Shown piece after piece: positions 10,192 through 21,402 of a stretch of DNA of 64,000 bases; position 1 is the stretch's first letter, and each line of letters starts with the position of its first letter. Source of the stretch: Terebella lapidaria (lineage: Eukaryota; Annelida; Polychaeta; Terebellida; Terebellidae); assembly GCA_949152475.1 (NCBI GenBank), contig OX424559.1, positions 32,531,119-32,595,118 of the forward strand, given 5' to 3'. The notes under the pieces were generated by a model that was not told where the DNA came from, searched no databases, and saw only the letters and a list, made by a program, of their open reading frames with translations. A program made the position numbers and the translations under genes.

Positions 10192-10519
10192 CTGTCGGCG
10201 TCTGGTGCAAAAAGCGCCATCATGGTGGACAATGGTAAATTGCGGAGTGGGATTTCTCGGTTTTATCTTCTCTGACCATATCACCCTGCCCTCGAAATTT
10301 ATTGTGCGACAATTACTCCAAATCTATACATTATTCCTTAAATAAAACACAACTTACCCGTTCTAAACCCGTAGAGAAAACGTCATAGGGTAGAAAGAAA
10401 TTACATCACGCAATCAAATAACGTTTTGTCATGGTAACTGATTGAGGAGGGCTCTACCGTTTACCTGTACGCGTAACTAAAGGTCCCTAATGTAAGTTTT
10501 TGTTAATATAGCTTCTGTG

Positions 10520-11270
10520 TCATCGCCGTACGGAGGTACAAAGCTCGTATCCGTGCAAGTCAACATAGATTTAATTTAGTATACTGTTAACATCTGCATA
10601 TTTAGTGTCAATGTCAGTCAAGTAAAAAAAATTCTAATGCCAATATCTGTATATTTTGTTACAAAGTAATGCATCTAATTGTTTGTTCCATGGCATGTCG
10701 AGGATAACTACTGTCTATGATATGTTTTTGTGAGCATTCGGTAAAGTATTCGGTAAAATATCTGTTCGATATCAGTGTTTGGACATGTTGTTGATGTAAG
10801 TATTATTTCAAGTTATGTTATATTTCAATCTCGGAATCTGCATATTTTTGTGTCAGTGTGAATCAGTATATATTCTGGGTTGATGCCAGTATCTAGCTTC
10901 CACAACAAGGTGAATCATACCCAAAGCTTGTTCCGGGTCTATAGCCGGTTATGTTTTGTGCCAATGCAAATTGAAGTTAAGGTATGACCTTTGAAGATGC
11001 CAGTATATCTATATATTACATTATTGTATAGGCCGTGCATAAATGAGTACTCTCCTTTGACAGCAGTATGTTAAATTCTGTGCCTATGCAAGTCACAGTT
11101 GATGTATGTAGTGTCGATGCCAGTATGTTCAGTACTGTACATGTACTTGGGCGAACGCAAATTTGGGTATGTTTTGGGTTTAATATCGATATTTTCATGT
11201 TCTGTGTCAGTGTAATACAGTATCAAGGTTTGATGTGTGATGATCGCCTAATTCCCAGAATATAACAAGA
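10520..11270. repeat. diverged ~120-bp tandem repeat
   Basis: GATGCCAGTAT recurs at about 10,873, 10,995 and 11,115, with a related AATGCCAATAT near 10,636. The accompanying words TTCTGTGTCAGTGT and CCTATGCAAGTCACAG/CCAATGCAAATTGAAG also recur. The units are strongly diverged and the limits approximate. Confidence 0.35.
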
Positions 11271-11497
11271 AAAAAAACTTTATACGCATCTATACCGAAA
11301 CTCATATTATATATTTGGAAGGAAAAAGTGACGAATTCACTGTGAAAATTTTCACTGTGAACAAAAATGGCCCAGAACAAAAATAAAACTTGTGAAGCTT
11401 TAGTGTTTGTGTGTTTACACTATGACCATTAGTGTGGCGTTTCTGCACTTTTTGCATTCTGTGTGATGTTTGTTGCTAACTGATCTCCGTCTGTTTT

Positions 11498-11676
11498 GTG
11501 TATATTAAAACGTTTAATATGGTTTAAATGGGTTTTCGTCGTTTTCACTCATGCAGACCTGCCGAGGTTTAAGCTTGTACTCTCATATTACTCAATACCA
11601 GTATATATTGCATGCACCTGTCTGTCGTCTCAATTTCAGTGTTGTACATGTACCCGCTTTATTCAAACGCTTTTTA
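11498..11676 (+). repeat. Ngaro direct repeat A1
   Basis: 179 bp, the same length as A2 at 15,369-15,547 and almost identical to it. Begins GTGTATATTAAAACG and ends at CGCTTTTTA. It lies before gag and the long frame of gag runs through part of it. Confidence 0.88.
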
Positions 11677-11703
11677 GCAATTACGAAAAACGCAAATACA
11701 ACA

Positions 11704-12696
11704 ATGTCAGAAGATAAAAAGCACTTCAAAGAAGCTACCAAGGCAGCGGGGCTGAAGGATAGCGCTGTTACAAAATTGGCAGAAGAAGATTTTGATAGTT
11801 TGGCGGCTGTCAAAGCGATGACCGATGATGACGTCCGAGCCGTAGGTTTGACCCGGGGACAGACCAGACTACTGGAGAAATGGATCAGCTCCTTGAACAA
11901 CACAGCTCCTGCCGAAACACAAGACATGCTACCGACGGCGTCCGGGGGCCTGGTAACCAATGGTCCCCATCCAACAGCACTCAACAACACAGACATCGCT
12001 CAGAATCCTGAAGTTCAACGCCTGCTAGCACAGCTCAACGACAACGGCTTCCCAAGAGATAGCTTGTTCACCGGTAATACAACAGGGCCACAGGATACGC
12101 AAAACAAACGCACGCCAGGTAAATTGCTGCTTATTCCTGACTTTGTTACCAGACCCAACCAGGGGGGTCTCGATGGCGATGATACAGAACTGTGTGAACA
12201 GGGAGGCACCAGACTCTTCATTCGTTCAGCGAGACAAAAACCTCCGCCTGAGACTGTTACACTTGCACAGTGGATAAGTGCAAACGCCAGAATTATGACA
12301 CAGATGATCACAGACGATAAACTCAACACACATGAAGCGCTACTGGATTACCTGCAGTACACTCAGGACTTTGGTGACTACGCCCAGGTGTGTGAACACA
12401 GTTCCCTCATGGTGTACGACCAGGAGTTTCGGAAGAAACAGGCGGCCAAAGGTACACGCTGGGGGTGCAATGATGTACACCTGGCTACCTTCTACCTGAG
12501 CCGACGGCCACGGAATACGCAACACCAGCCCCAACGACCGCGTAGGCCAGACAGACCACCCAGATTAAAAGATAACAAGGGGGTAGAAATATGCCGCAAC
12601 TTCAACAGCAACAACTGCGTCAGAGAAAACTGTCGTTTCTCACACGTCTGCGCCATATGCAAGGAGGCAAGCCACTCGCGATTCAATCATAAATAG
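11704..12696 (+). CDS. gag: Ngaro gag-like protein, 330 aa
   Basis: I choose ATG 11,704 because the open frame before it is inside repeat A1. Residues about 15-60 look like a helical SAM-like module (AGLKDSAVTKLAEEDFD, then VRAVGLTRGQTRLLEKW). The middle holds the conserved segment LAQWISANARIM and, later, GTRWGCNDVHLATFYL, typical of Ngaro/DIRS gag proteins. The C terminus has Cys/His fingers: CRNFNSNNC, CRFSHVCAIC and a final His, suited to RNA binding. The stop is TAG at 12,694-12,696. The RT frame continues in the same phase three bases later (GTC ATG), so readthrough or re-initiation is possible. This is the only gag copy in the window. Confidence 0.8.
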   Translation: MSEDKKHFKEATKAAGLKDSAVTKLAEEDFDSLAAVKAMTDDDVRAVGLTRGQTRLLEKWISSLNNTAPAETQDMLPTASGGLVTNGPHPTALNNTDIAQNPEVQRLLAQLNDNGFPRDSLFTGNTTGPQDTQNKRTPGKLLLIPDFVTRPNQGGLDGDDTELCEQGGTRLFIRSARQKPPPETVTLAQWISANARIMTQMITDDKLNTHEALLDYLQYTQDFGDYAQVCEHSSLMVYDQEFRKKQAAKGTRWGCNDVHLATFYLSRRPRNTQHQPQRPRRPDRPPRLKDNKGVEICRNFNSNNCVRENCRFSHVCAICKEASHSRFNHK

Positions 12697-12699
12697 GTC

Positions 12700-14268
12700 A
12701 TGTGCATCTCCAATCCTCTGAGCGACCGTTGCCGAGTCTGGGATGTAGAGCTCGCCCGCGACGATATCGACAGACAATTCATCCTCGATGGTCTACGCTT
12801 CGGTTTCGATGTGATTAAGAACCAGTCGCCTATCAGAGAGACGTTCGAGTGTGATAACTATCTATCAGTCAGCTCCAGAGATAACATCGCTGTAGTCAAA
12901 CATCAGATCAAACAAGAGATCGCTCAGGGACGCTACGTTGTGACCAAAACTAAACCTCAGTTTGTCAGTGCTATCGGTGCTATACCCAAAGCCGACTCAG
13001 GAGTAAGACTGATCCACGACTGTAGTAGACCGACCGGCCGCAGTGTCAATTCATTCTCATCAGTTGAAAAACATTCGTTTGATACCATTGACACGGCACT
13101 GAAACACATCACACCTGATGCTTGGATGGCAAAAAAAGACTTGAAAACAGCGTACCGCCATGTTGGTATTCATCCTACATGGGGCTAAAATTTACATTTC
13201 CAGGATCCAAGTCCGCCTCATACATGTACGACACTCGACTTTGTTTTGGGGCATCCCGCTCGGTTGGTATATTCCATCGCATTACACAAAGCATCGTCAG
13301 AATGATGAATAACAAGGGTTTCAAATCAGTGCTGTGCTATATAGATGACTTTTTGATAGTCGAAGAAACTAGAGAGAAATGTCGGGAGGCCATGGATACA
13401 CTCATTGAACTACTGACTAGGCTTGGATTTACAACAAACTGGTCAAAAGTTATCGAGCCAGCACAAAAACTCCCCTTCCTCGGTATAGATATTGACACAG
13501 TGAGTGGAAGGCTCTCCATACCTCACAGCAAGCTACAAGAAATCAAGAGCACGGTATCGCACTGGCAGTCCAAAACAAGAGCCAGCAAACGCGAACTCCA
13601 GTCGCTGATTAGGAAAGTATCCTGGGCCAGTAAGTGTATCAAAGCCACGCGTCCAACGCTACATCGCCTCATTAACCATCTACGTCGCCTCATTAACATC
13701 CTGTCGCGGGAAAGACCTCTGCCCGAAACCACAGTCCATACTGACGCATCGCTTGAAGCAGGTGCAGCCTACCATGATGGGGATTTCGCCTTCTCCGCAT
13801 GGGCTGTCGACTTCCCAGATTTGCAACAAGAAAGCATATATGTCAAAGAACTTTGCGCCATATATCTGGCAGTTAAACGCTGGAGGCACAAATGGACAAA
13901 TAAATGTATTTATGTGTACACAGACAACAAAGGCTTTGAGTGGGCCGTCCGTAAGGGACTAACTACCAATGTTGTCACCAACGATATTTTGCGTGAAAAT
14001 ACTCTGGTTATGTGCTACTCATGATATCGCTCTCAACCCTGTCTATATCAATACTAAATGTAACTATGTTGCAGATGCCCTGTCAAGACTTCATGATATC
14101 AAGTTTTTACCATTTGCCCTCAGATATATCTGTCAGTATGTTGTCGATGTATGTCTTCCTGTGTTTAGTATGCTACACCACATGTCATTGGGCAGTTACA
14201 TTTATGTGTATGGTTGCATTTGGTTTCATCTTTTTCTGCAGATGTACAAGAGCAGGAGCGACTCCTAG
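12700..14268 (+). pseudogene. pol: Ngaro reverse transcriptase-RNase H, copy A, frameshifted
   Basis: Starts ATG 12,700 in the gag frame. RT motifs seen: GAIPKADSGVRLIHDCSRP, the first catalytic block around DLKTAYRHVG, CYIDDFLIV (the YIDD box) and FLGIDID. RNase H motifs follow: HTDASLEAGAAY, YVKELCAIYLAV, YTDNKG and VADALSRL. Compared with copy B, 14 nt are missing near 13,180, which breaks the frame just before the second RT block, and one extra A near 13,998 breaks it again. Another difference to copy B is Lys for Ile at the first catalytic block (AKKDLK against AKIDLK). The protein would be inactive without repair. Confidence 0.85.
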
Positions 14269-15233
14269 ACCGAGATATCGTCCGGTATCGGCACGCCACC
14301 TACGCTGCCAATACAAAAGTCGCCTACATGTCCCAGAGAGACACATATCTGCGTTTCTGCATTTATTTCAACTATCGTATTGTCCCAGCATCCGAGATGA
14401 CACTATGCCGATATGCTGCCTTCCTGGCACGAAGCCTGCGACCTCAAAGTATCGACAATTACCTGAACGACGTGCGGATAGTCCACCTTGAATGCGGCAG
14501 TAAGAACCCTCTGGTCGATAACTGGTTTCTCACAACAGTGCTAAAAGGCATCAAGCGCAATCTCGGTAGAGCCCAGAGACAAAAACTCCCAATAACGCCC
14601 GAAATTCTCCGTTCCATCCAGTCCAGGTTAGACCGGCAGTGTCCAAGAGACATGGCGTTCTGGGCAGCCTGCCTTTGTGCATTCTTCAGCTTCTACCGCA
14701 AGGCCACATTACTGCCCAAGACAAACCATGACAACACCACAGACGGAGGCCTCCGAAAACGAGATTGTCGGCTCCTAGACGACTGCGCTATTCTGAGCAC
14801 TGGGCGAACAAAGACTATACAATATAGAGAGAGGTGTCTGACGACACCAATCCCTGTCATCCCAGGCTCTGTTTTGTGCCCAGTGTCAGCCCTCAAAGAA
14901 CTGTTTCTCATCGGATCCACCATTCCAGATACAGCACCTCTATTCTCTTACCCATGTGCCAGCGGAGGCTATGCCTGCATTACCCACTCGTCCTTCGTCA
15001 ACACTTTGCGCCTGGTTATTGCTGCCTGTGGTATGCCTGCCCCCGAGTACTCTGGACATTCGTTTCGGAGGGGTGGGGCAACGTTTGCCTTCGCATGCGG
15101 CGTCCCGGCGACCCTAATAAAACGTCAAGGGGATTGGAGATCCGCTGCCTACGAGAGGTATCTCACGCCTTCAATGGACACACAGAAAAAGCTAACTCGA
15201 GTAATGGCACTAAAATTGTTGCCCACCACATAG
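14214..15233 (+). CDS. Ngaro tyrosine recombinase, intact frame
   Basis: 339-codon open frame; the real protein probably starts near residue 10 (DVQEQERLLDRDIVRY). It would cut and rejoin DNA to insert the circular element copy. An N-terminal core-binding domain (about 22-110) is followed by the catalytic domain with Arg162 (FYRKATLL), HSFRRGG (His282, Arg285), GDW (Trp308) and the likely nucleophile Tyr316 (YERYL). All four key positions of the family are present. The region just upstream reads TTTTTCTGCAG directly before ATGTACAAG, like a 3' splice site, so the recombinase may be made from a spliced RNA. It is the only unbroken recombinase of the four copies here. Confidence 0.85.
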   Translation: MHLVSSFSADVQEQERLLDRDIVRYRHATYAANTKVAYMSQRDTYLRFCIYFNYRIVPASEMTLCRYAAFLARSLRPQSIDNYLNDVRIVHLECGSKNPLVDNWFLTTVLKGIKRNLGRAQRQKLPITPEILRSIQSRLDRQCPRDMAFWAACLCAFFSFYRKATLLPKTNHDNTTDGGLRKRDCRLLDDCAILSTGRTKTIQYRERCLTTPIPVIPGSVLCPVSALKELFLIGSTIPDTAPLFSYPCASGGYACITHSSFVNTLRLVIAACGMPAPEYSGHSFRRGGATFAFACGVPATLIKRQGDWRSAAYERYLTPSMDTQKKLTRVMALKLLPTT

Positions 15234-15368
15234 ATCACAACACACACTCACACAGGGGTTTGGTTTGGAGATTTTTATCTTGGTAAAAAATAAAGAATTT
15301 TCCCAAACCCACGTCAATCAATTTCCACTAAACACTGATCATACATGTATATACAAATCAACATTTAA

Positions 15369-15547
15369 GTGTATATTAAAACGTTTAATATGGTTTAAAT
15401 GGGTTTTCGTCGTTTTCACTCATGCAGACCTGCCGAGGTTTAAGCTTGTACTCTCATATTACTCAATACCAGTATATATTGCATGCACCTGTCTGTCGTC
15501 TCAATTTCAGTGTTGTACATGTACCCGCTTTATTCAAACGCTTTTTA
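15369..15547 (+). repeat. Ngaro direct repeat A2, copy A
   Basis: 179 bp, almost identical to A1. It is preceded by B1 (GGAGATTTTTATCTTGG ... CAACATTTAA) and followed by CCCACCCACCCACCC. Confidence 0.85.
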
Positions 15548-15730
15548 CCCACCCACCCACCCTCAAATTTGGGTAGATTTACGTGTATTTTATTGGTTGT
15601 ATGTATTGAATGTATGTTTTGGAGAGTATAAAAAATGCACTGGCACAAGATAATTGTAAGAGTAACACATAACATAAAACAGTAAAAGCAATGAAAATTC
15701 AATGAGCGACATTGAACAAATTTTGTTGGA

Positions 15731-18002
15731 TTATTTAAGTCTGCTTCTGACTAAAAGTTCTTTAAGATTTTGATGCTTCTTGTAAGCTGTTGCTATTTTA
15801 ATATCACCATCAGTATTTTTGTTGAGTTGTTTCATATGTTTTTTAACAATTTGGGCCGAAAGAGCACCTGTTTTTGAGAAGGGTACTATATACACCAGGT
15901 CGAATTTATTTTTACTTTTGTTCAAAGGGTCATACTTTGTAAATTTTTTAACGTTGAGGCCATGAGGTTCGAAAGTGCCTAGAGTGTCAATCCAACAATA
16001 TTCCCTTTCAAGTCGCCATTGTTTGTTTAAAAGTTCATCACCAAGATCGGAAAAGAGAAAAACATTCGATGGAAAATTCAGTTTTGCTGTGAAATTTAGA
16101 TAGATGACTGTATAATGCATATTCCTCATTGCAGCTAGTTATTGTAGCACGGTGACGATTGTTTCTGAATTTGAGTGACTTACCGGTTTCACCTACGTAT
16201 TGTTTTTCGCAAAGCTTACAAGTGTATAGATAAATTATATTTTCTGAGTTGCAATCCAAAGCTGAGTTGATTGAGTAGGTTTGTTCAAAAACTGATCCTG
16301 AGAAATTTTGACAATTTGGAACTAAATGACTTGTCTGACATTGTCTAGAATTACAAGGTTTCGAGCCAGATGAGCTAGAAGTGGGCAATTGAAAATCAGC
16401 ACCTAGTCTTTCCTCACTGTTTAGAATTCTGAATGTTTCATTCTTTATTTTGCGAAGCCAACGTTTTGAATAGTTACGTTTCGAAAGTGCCTTGAATAAT
16501 GTTTGGCAAGCTGATTCAACATCATCTGGATATGAGCAAATTTGGGAAAATCGAAAAACTTGGGACTTGATTAGTCCTTTATAAGTGTGCTTTGGATGGA
16601 AAGAGAGCTTATGCAGCAACTGATGAGTATCCGTTGGTTTGAAGAAAACTTTTGCTTCTAAAGTGTTTTCTTTGCTCCTGAACAAAGTAGTATCCAGAAA
16701 ATTAACTGAATCAGTACTAATTTCAGCTTTGAACTTGATTGATGTCCTATGAGAATTGAATATTTCGAGAAACTGATTAAATTTGGAAATGCCGTGTGGC
16801 CAAATGAGGAAAATGTCATCTAAATATCTATGAGAGCAATCTGGTTTGAATGGACACTTTTGTAATGCTTGCTTTTCAAATTCAGCCATGTAAATATCTG
16901 CATAATGAGGTGCATATTTCTGACCCATGGCTGTGCCTGAAACTTGTAGGAATGTTTTACCGTCAAATTCAAAGTCATTACATTTAAGTGAAATTTCCAA
17001 TAATTCTATTATACCTTTGAATAGTTCATTGTTTTTCAGGGTCGGGAATGCATTTTTAATTGCTTGGATACCTTCTTCCTGATTTATATTAGTATACATA
17101 CTTTCAACATCTAAAGTGATTAGTAAAGAATTTGGATCTAGTTCAAGCCCTCTAACTTTATCTAAAAAGTCATATGTGTTTTTTATATATGACGGATGCT
17201 TATTTGCTTGATCTTTTATATATGAATCAATATACATAGCTACTTTTTCAGATTCACTGCTGCAGTCAGAAACAATTGGGCACCCTGGAGGCATTACATT
17301 TGGAATTGGCCAGGAGTCTTTGGGTTTATGAATTTTAGGTAGCATATAAAATCTTCTTTGACGAGGGCGTTCTGGTGGTAGAAGAAATTGGAATACTTTT
17401 TCAGAAAGGCATCCAGAATTGCGTAATCCTTTTAAAATTTTTGTTATTTTTTCTGAATTTTCTAGGTAAAGAGGAGTGTCAATTTCTCTGTAATGAGCTG
17501 GATTGTATAGTTGACGAAAGCCTTCATTAATATATTTTTGCTTATCCATAATTACGACTGCACTACCTTTATCTGTTTTTTTAATTACCAAGTCTACGTT
17601 ATTTTGTAAATCCTTTATAGTTTTATATTCAATTTTTGTTAGGTTTTTGGTTTCGGGTTGAATTTTCAAATTTTCAATTTCTTTTGATATTGCCGAAATG
17701 CAATCTAAAACAGGCTTGTCAATCATGGAACTGGGTGGAGTCCAGGTAGATTTTGGAGTGAATTTTGATCTATTTGTAAATGAATTTGGACGGTGAGAAA
17801 AATAATTATGAAGTTTGAGTTTTCTACCAAAATCTTGCACAGCTTGTTCAATTGGATCCAATGTTATTTTGGGTGTGGGAACAAATGTCAAACCACGATT
17901 TAGAAGAGCGATTTGTGTGTCCGAAAGTGTAAATTTGGAAAGGTTTACAACATTATTAGTCCTACTGGAGTTCGGTGGACTCTCAGAATGATTTAGTTTA
18001 AA
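15731..18002 (-). pseudogene. PLE ORF2: reverse transcriptase + GIY-YIG nuclease, copy 1, one 17-bp deletion
   Basis: The frame opens inside the end of ORF1, has no ATG before the conserved NLSKF ... RGLTFVPTP segment, and so probably depends on frameshifting at 17,996-18,002. RT blocks: KGSAVVIMDKQKY, FYMLPKIHK, LLITLDVESMYTNI, TAMGQKYAPHYADIYM and RYLDDIFLIWPHG (catalytic DD). The linker has CNSRQCQTSHLVPNC (zinc-binding). The nuclease has ENIIYLYTCKLCEKQYVGETG (split GIY/YIG) and RNNRHRA. Near 16,047 a 17-bp stretch present in copy 2 (ACCTGTTCAATTGGTAA) is missing between AA repeats, so the last ~110 codons, which continue in another frame to 15,731, are cut off. Up to that point (over 600 codons) the frame is unbroken. 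Confidence 0.87.
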
Positions 18003-19724
18003 TGACTGAGCCAGAATTTCAACATTTCATTGGCCGTTTGTTCAGTCCAATGAATGTTATCTGGTTGTGTAGAGAACTTGATAGGATCCAACTGTTTAAC
18101 AACTGTGAGATTGCTGAAACGTGAACTCATGTCATCCAAAGCCCTGTTAATCATATCCAAGTTGCTTTTCTCTACAGACAGAAGATTGTCTGAGTAGTTA
18201 ATTTTTGGAATAAGAATTTTGGAGTGGGGGAAGATTCGGAAAGCACAGCTGAGCATATTCCTCAGCTCTGGAATTGAAGTAACACTTGGTTTGGAGCTTC
18301 GATTGTTCAGGCCAACACTTAAGATTAAGTTTTTGGGGGCATCAAATGACTTTTTACAGGCCGTGAACATCATTCTCAGATGGTTGAACAAAGCTCCAGG
18401 ATAAGACACAACTTGGATATCACTGACGGGGGATTTGGTGATGCGAGAGAGGTTAGAAGAGCCGAGGACGACAGTGGTGGAGGTTAGTTTAGGAAGGGCC
18501 CAAAGAGTTTTGGGCCCTCTGATAGTGGGAGGAGATACATGGAAAGTGGTGTTAGGAGAGTTTTTAGGAGAGGCAAAGCGAGAGCGTTTGCCTTTAGGTA
18601 GAGAGGAGGGTGAGAGTTCAGGAGAAGAAGGAGAGCGCAGACGCCGTTTGGGCGTGGCACTAAGGCGGTTATCAGGAGAAGAGCGAGAGAGAGGTGGCCA
18701 ATCATCAGATGATGAGAGGCAAGGAGGATTAGAGAGAGTGTCAAGGAGTTGGAAGCGGTTAGAAGTGGACACAGAGGGAAGGGTTTAGGGAGGGTGTTAT
18801 TTGAGGATGGAGGTATAGAGCGAGAGGGTTTAGGATTGTTAGTAGGAGAGTTGGCACGTTTTAGGTCCATTTGGAGGCGGCCAAAGAAGTTAGAGCCTTG
18901 ACCATGACGATTAACACCCCAGTGGCTGTCAGGAACTGGATGGACAATGTGACACCCTTCAGGTAGACCCATCAGAGTTTCACGGAACAATTTGCAAGAA
19001 TTAAACTTAACTTGAAGAAGTTGACGCATGATTCTATTTTTACTTTTATGCCAGAACGGGGACAGGCTAGGAATTTCACTAGCCAAGCGTTTAGCCACTC
19101 CTGCATGGGGAGCCCTAAGGATCCGATTGGCTAGGTGTTGACAGTCATGGTACCGGGCTTTGTGATACTGATAGTGTGCTCAAGGCTAGGGAATCTCATA
19201 CCACGATAGGATATATTACATGGAAAGAAATTACTAAGTGGGTGTTTGTGACCTTTAACCTCACAAGTCTGAGGTTTTGATTGAGAGTTAGAATTTGGAA
19301 TAGGGGAATTTGGAAGAGTGGAGCTTTTGAATTTCTGGATGGTGGAAGCCTGAAGTTTTTTGCCAAAATGAGATTTGGCCTGCTGAATGACGAGAGCTAC
19401 CGAATTTGCAATGTCCGAATCAGATAAACCTAAAGAGGAAATGTGGGCCAAAAGGTTTTGAATTGAGCTCTCGTAGTGTTCCACCAATTGTTTGGTCACG
19501 TTTTGTACCCAATTTTGATTGATTTTGGAGATTTTTTGTTTGATTAGAGGACCAGAACAAGCAGGTTTGATGAAGTCATCCAGGTGTTGTTTTTTACTGA
19601 AAGCCCTGGTGACTTGGCCTTGAGACTGCTGGAGCATTAGTGACAGGTGGTGAAAGCATTGAAGGAGAGTGTAAAAAGAACGGAAGTGAGGAGGTTTAGA
19701 AAGAGCCATGATACGTTTCAGCAA
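17993..19724 (-). pseudogene. PLE ORF1 (NADAR + SGNH hydrolase), copy 1, broken
   Basis: Same protein as at 25,138-26,847. A 2-nt deletion near 19,167 (GATAGTGTGCTC against GATAGATGTGCTC in copy 2) breaks the frame inside the NADAR domain after SLEH. The reading continues in another frame (19,098 onward, WGVNRHGQGSNFFG visible) and shifts again near 18,780, where about 11 nt differ from copy 2. The C-terminal SGNH part (17,993-18,772) is open: GSSNLSRI, SVGLNNR and DNIHWT are all present. Confidence 0.85.
17996..18002 (-). promoter_or_regulatory. TTTAAAC slippery heptamer at ORF1/ORF2 border, copy 1
   Basis: On the minus strand the last ORF1 codons read CAT TTA AAC TAA. The heptamer T TTA AAC fits X XXY YYZ exactly in the ORF1 phase and lies directly before the stop (17,995-17,993). 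A -1 shift there enters the ORF2 frame, which is open. The same arrangement occurs at 25,141-25,147. Confidence 0.6.
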
Positions 19725-19879
19725 TTAAATTTGAAAGCATTAAAGCCAGAATGCGATTGATTTGGATGATAAAACCTAAGGATAAAATCATAAAAATAAA
19801 AACAATTGTATAAAATGGAAACAAAATGTTCGAAGAAGCCTGAATGCAAAGATATGGTCAATAATCTGGGTCTGGGATG

Positions 19880-21402
19880 TAGAGCTCGCCCGCGACGATA
19901 TCGACAGACAATTCATCCTCGATCGTCTACGCTTCGGTTTCGATGTGATTAAGAACCAGTAGCCTATCAGAGAGACGTTCGAGTGTGATAACTATGTATC
20001 AGTCAGCTCCAGAGATAACATCGCTGTAGTCAAACATCAGATCAAACAAGAGATCGCTCAGGGACGCTACGTTGTGACCAAAACTAAACCTCAGTTTTTC
20101 TATGGTGCTATACCCAAAGCCGACTCAGGAGTAAGACTGATCCACGACTGTAGTAGACCGACCGGCCGCAGTGTCAATTCATTCTCATCAGTTGAAAAAC
20201 ATTCGTTTGATACCATTGACACGGCACTGAAACACATCACACCTGATGCTTGGATGGCAAAAATAGACTTGAAATCAGCGTACCGCCATGTTGGTATTCA
20301 TCCTGATAACTATCAATACATGGGGCTAAAATTTACATTTCCAGGATCCAAGTCCGCCTCATACATGTACGACACTAGACTTTGTTTTGGGGCATCCCGC
20401 TCGGTCGGTATATTCCATCGCATTACACAAAGCATCGTCAGAATGATGAATAACAAGGGTTTCAAATCAGTGCTGTGCTATATAGATGACTTTTTGATAG
20501 TCGAAGAAACTAGAGAGAAATGTCGGGAGGCCATGGATACACTCATTGAACTACTGACTAGGCTTGGATTTACAATAAACTGGTCAAAAGTTATCGAGCC
20601 AGCACAAAAACTCCCCTTCCTCGGTATAGTTATTGACACAGTGAGTGGAAGGCTCTCCATACCTCACAGCAAGCTACAAGAAATCAAGAGCACGGTATCG
20701 CACTGGCAGTCCAAAACAAGAGCCAGCAAACGCGAACTCCAGTCGTTGATTGGGAAAGTATCCTGGGCCAGTAAGTGTATCAAAGCCACGCGTCCAATGC
20801 TACATCGCCTCATTAACCATCTACGTCGCCTCATTAACATCCCGTCGCGGGAAAGACCTCTGCCCGAAACCACAGTCCATACTGACGCATCGCTTGAAGC
20901 AGGTGCAGCCTACCATGATGGGGATTTCGCCTTCTCCGCATGGGCTGTCGACTTCCCAGATTTGCAACAAGAAAGCATATATGTCAAAGAACTTTGCGCC
21001 ATATATCTGGCAGTTAAACGCTGGAGGCACAAATGGACAAATAAATGTATTTATGTGTACACAGACAACAAAGGCTCTGAGTGGGCCGTCCGTAAGGGAC
21101 TAACTACCAATGTTGTCGCCAACGATATTTTGCGTGCAATACTCTGGTTATGTGCTACTCATGATATCACTCTCAACCCTGTCTATATCAATACTAAATG
21201 TAACTATATTGCCCTGTCAAGACTTCATGATATCAAGTTTTTACCATTTGCCCTCAGATATATCTGTCAGTATGTTGTCGATGTATGTCTTCCTGTCTTC
21301 AGTATGCTACACCACATGTCATTGGGCAGTTACATTTATGTGTATGGTTGCATTTGGTTTCAACTTTTTCTGCAGATGTACAAGAGCAGGAGCGACTCCT
21401 AG
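19880..21402 (+). pseudogene. pol: Ngaro RT-RNase H, copy B
   Basis: From 20,074 a 442-codon frame is open and contains the part deleted in copy A (DLKSAYRHVGIHPDNYQYMG), CYIDDFLIV, HTDASLEAG, YVKELCAIYL and YTDNKG. At 21,210 it lacks 6 nt that copy A has, which removes Ala-Asp from the conserved ADALSR end of RNase H; that Asp is normally catalytic. Upstream of 20,074 the frame is broken: a stop (AACCAGTAGCC near 19,960) and a small deletion (CAGTTTTTCTATGG against CAGTTTGTCAGTGCTATCGG). Confidence 0.82.

Larger units (their letters stand above)
11498..15616 (+). mobile_element. Ngaro-type tyrosine-recombinase retrotransposon, copy A
   Basis: Order on the plus strand: direct repeat A1 (11,498-11,676), gag, RT-RNase H, tyrosine recombinase, B1 (about 15,262-15,368), direct repeat A2 (15,369-15,547). 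The expected B2 is cut off where the PLE begins at about 15,617; B2 is visible in copies C and D. Ngaro elements are known to use such A1-ORFs-B1-A2-B2 ends and a tyrosine recombinase instead of an integrase, and they lack the DIRS1 methyltransferase. I see no methyltransferase here. The RT carries a 14-nt deletion and a 1-nt insertion, so this copy is not autonomous, although gag and recombinase frames are open. Confidence 0.85.
15617..19868 (-). mobile_element. Penelope-like element, copy 1 (C-terminal GIY-YIG type)
   Basis: Read on the minus strand: part of the leader, ORF1 (NADAR-SGNH, broken), ORF2 (RT then GIY-YIG), and a 3' region ending near 15,617. PLEs are retroelements whose RT is related to telomerase and which carry a GIY-YIG nuclease. 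This copy is cut at the duplication junction (19,868), so the hammerhead-like leader is missing. Confidence 0.88.

Noticed and set aside
11551-11703. Start of gag at the beginning of the long open frame
   Set aside because: This part lies in direct repeat A1 and lacks gag-like sequence; ATG 11,704 begins the recognisable protein.
16600-16660. A second hammerhead core (CTGATGAG ... GAAGAAA)
   Set aside because: It lies inside the antisense of conserved RT coding sequence, and the flanking bases do not form stems I and III.
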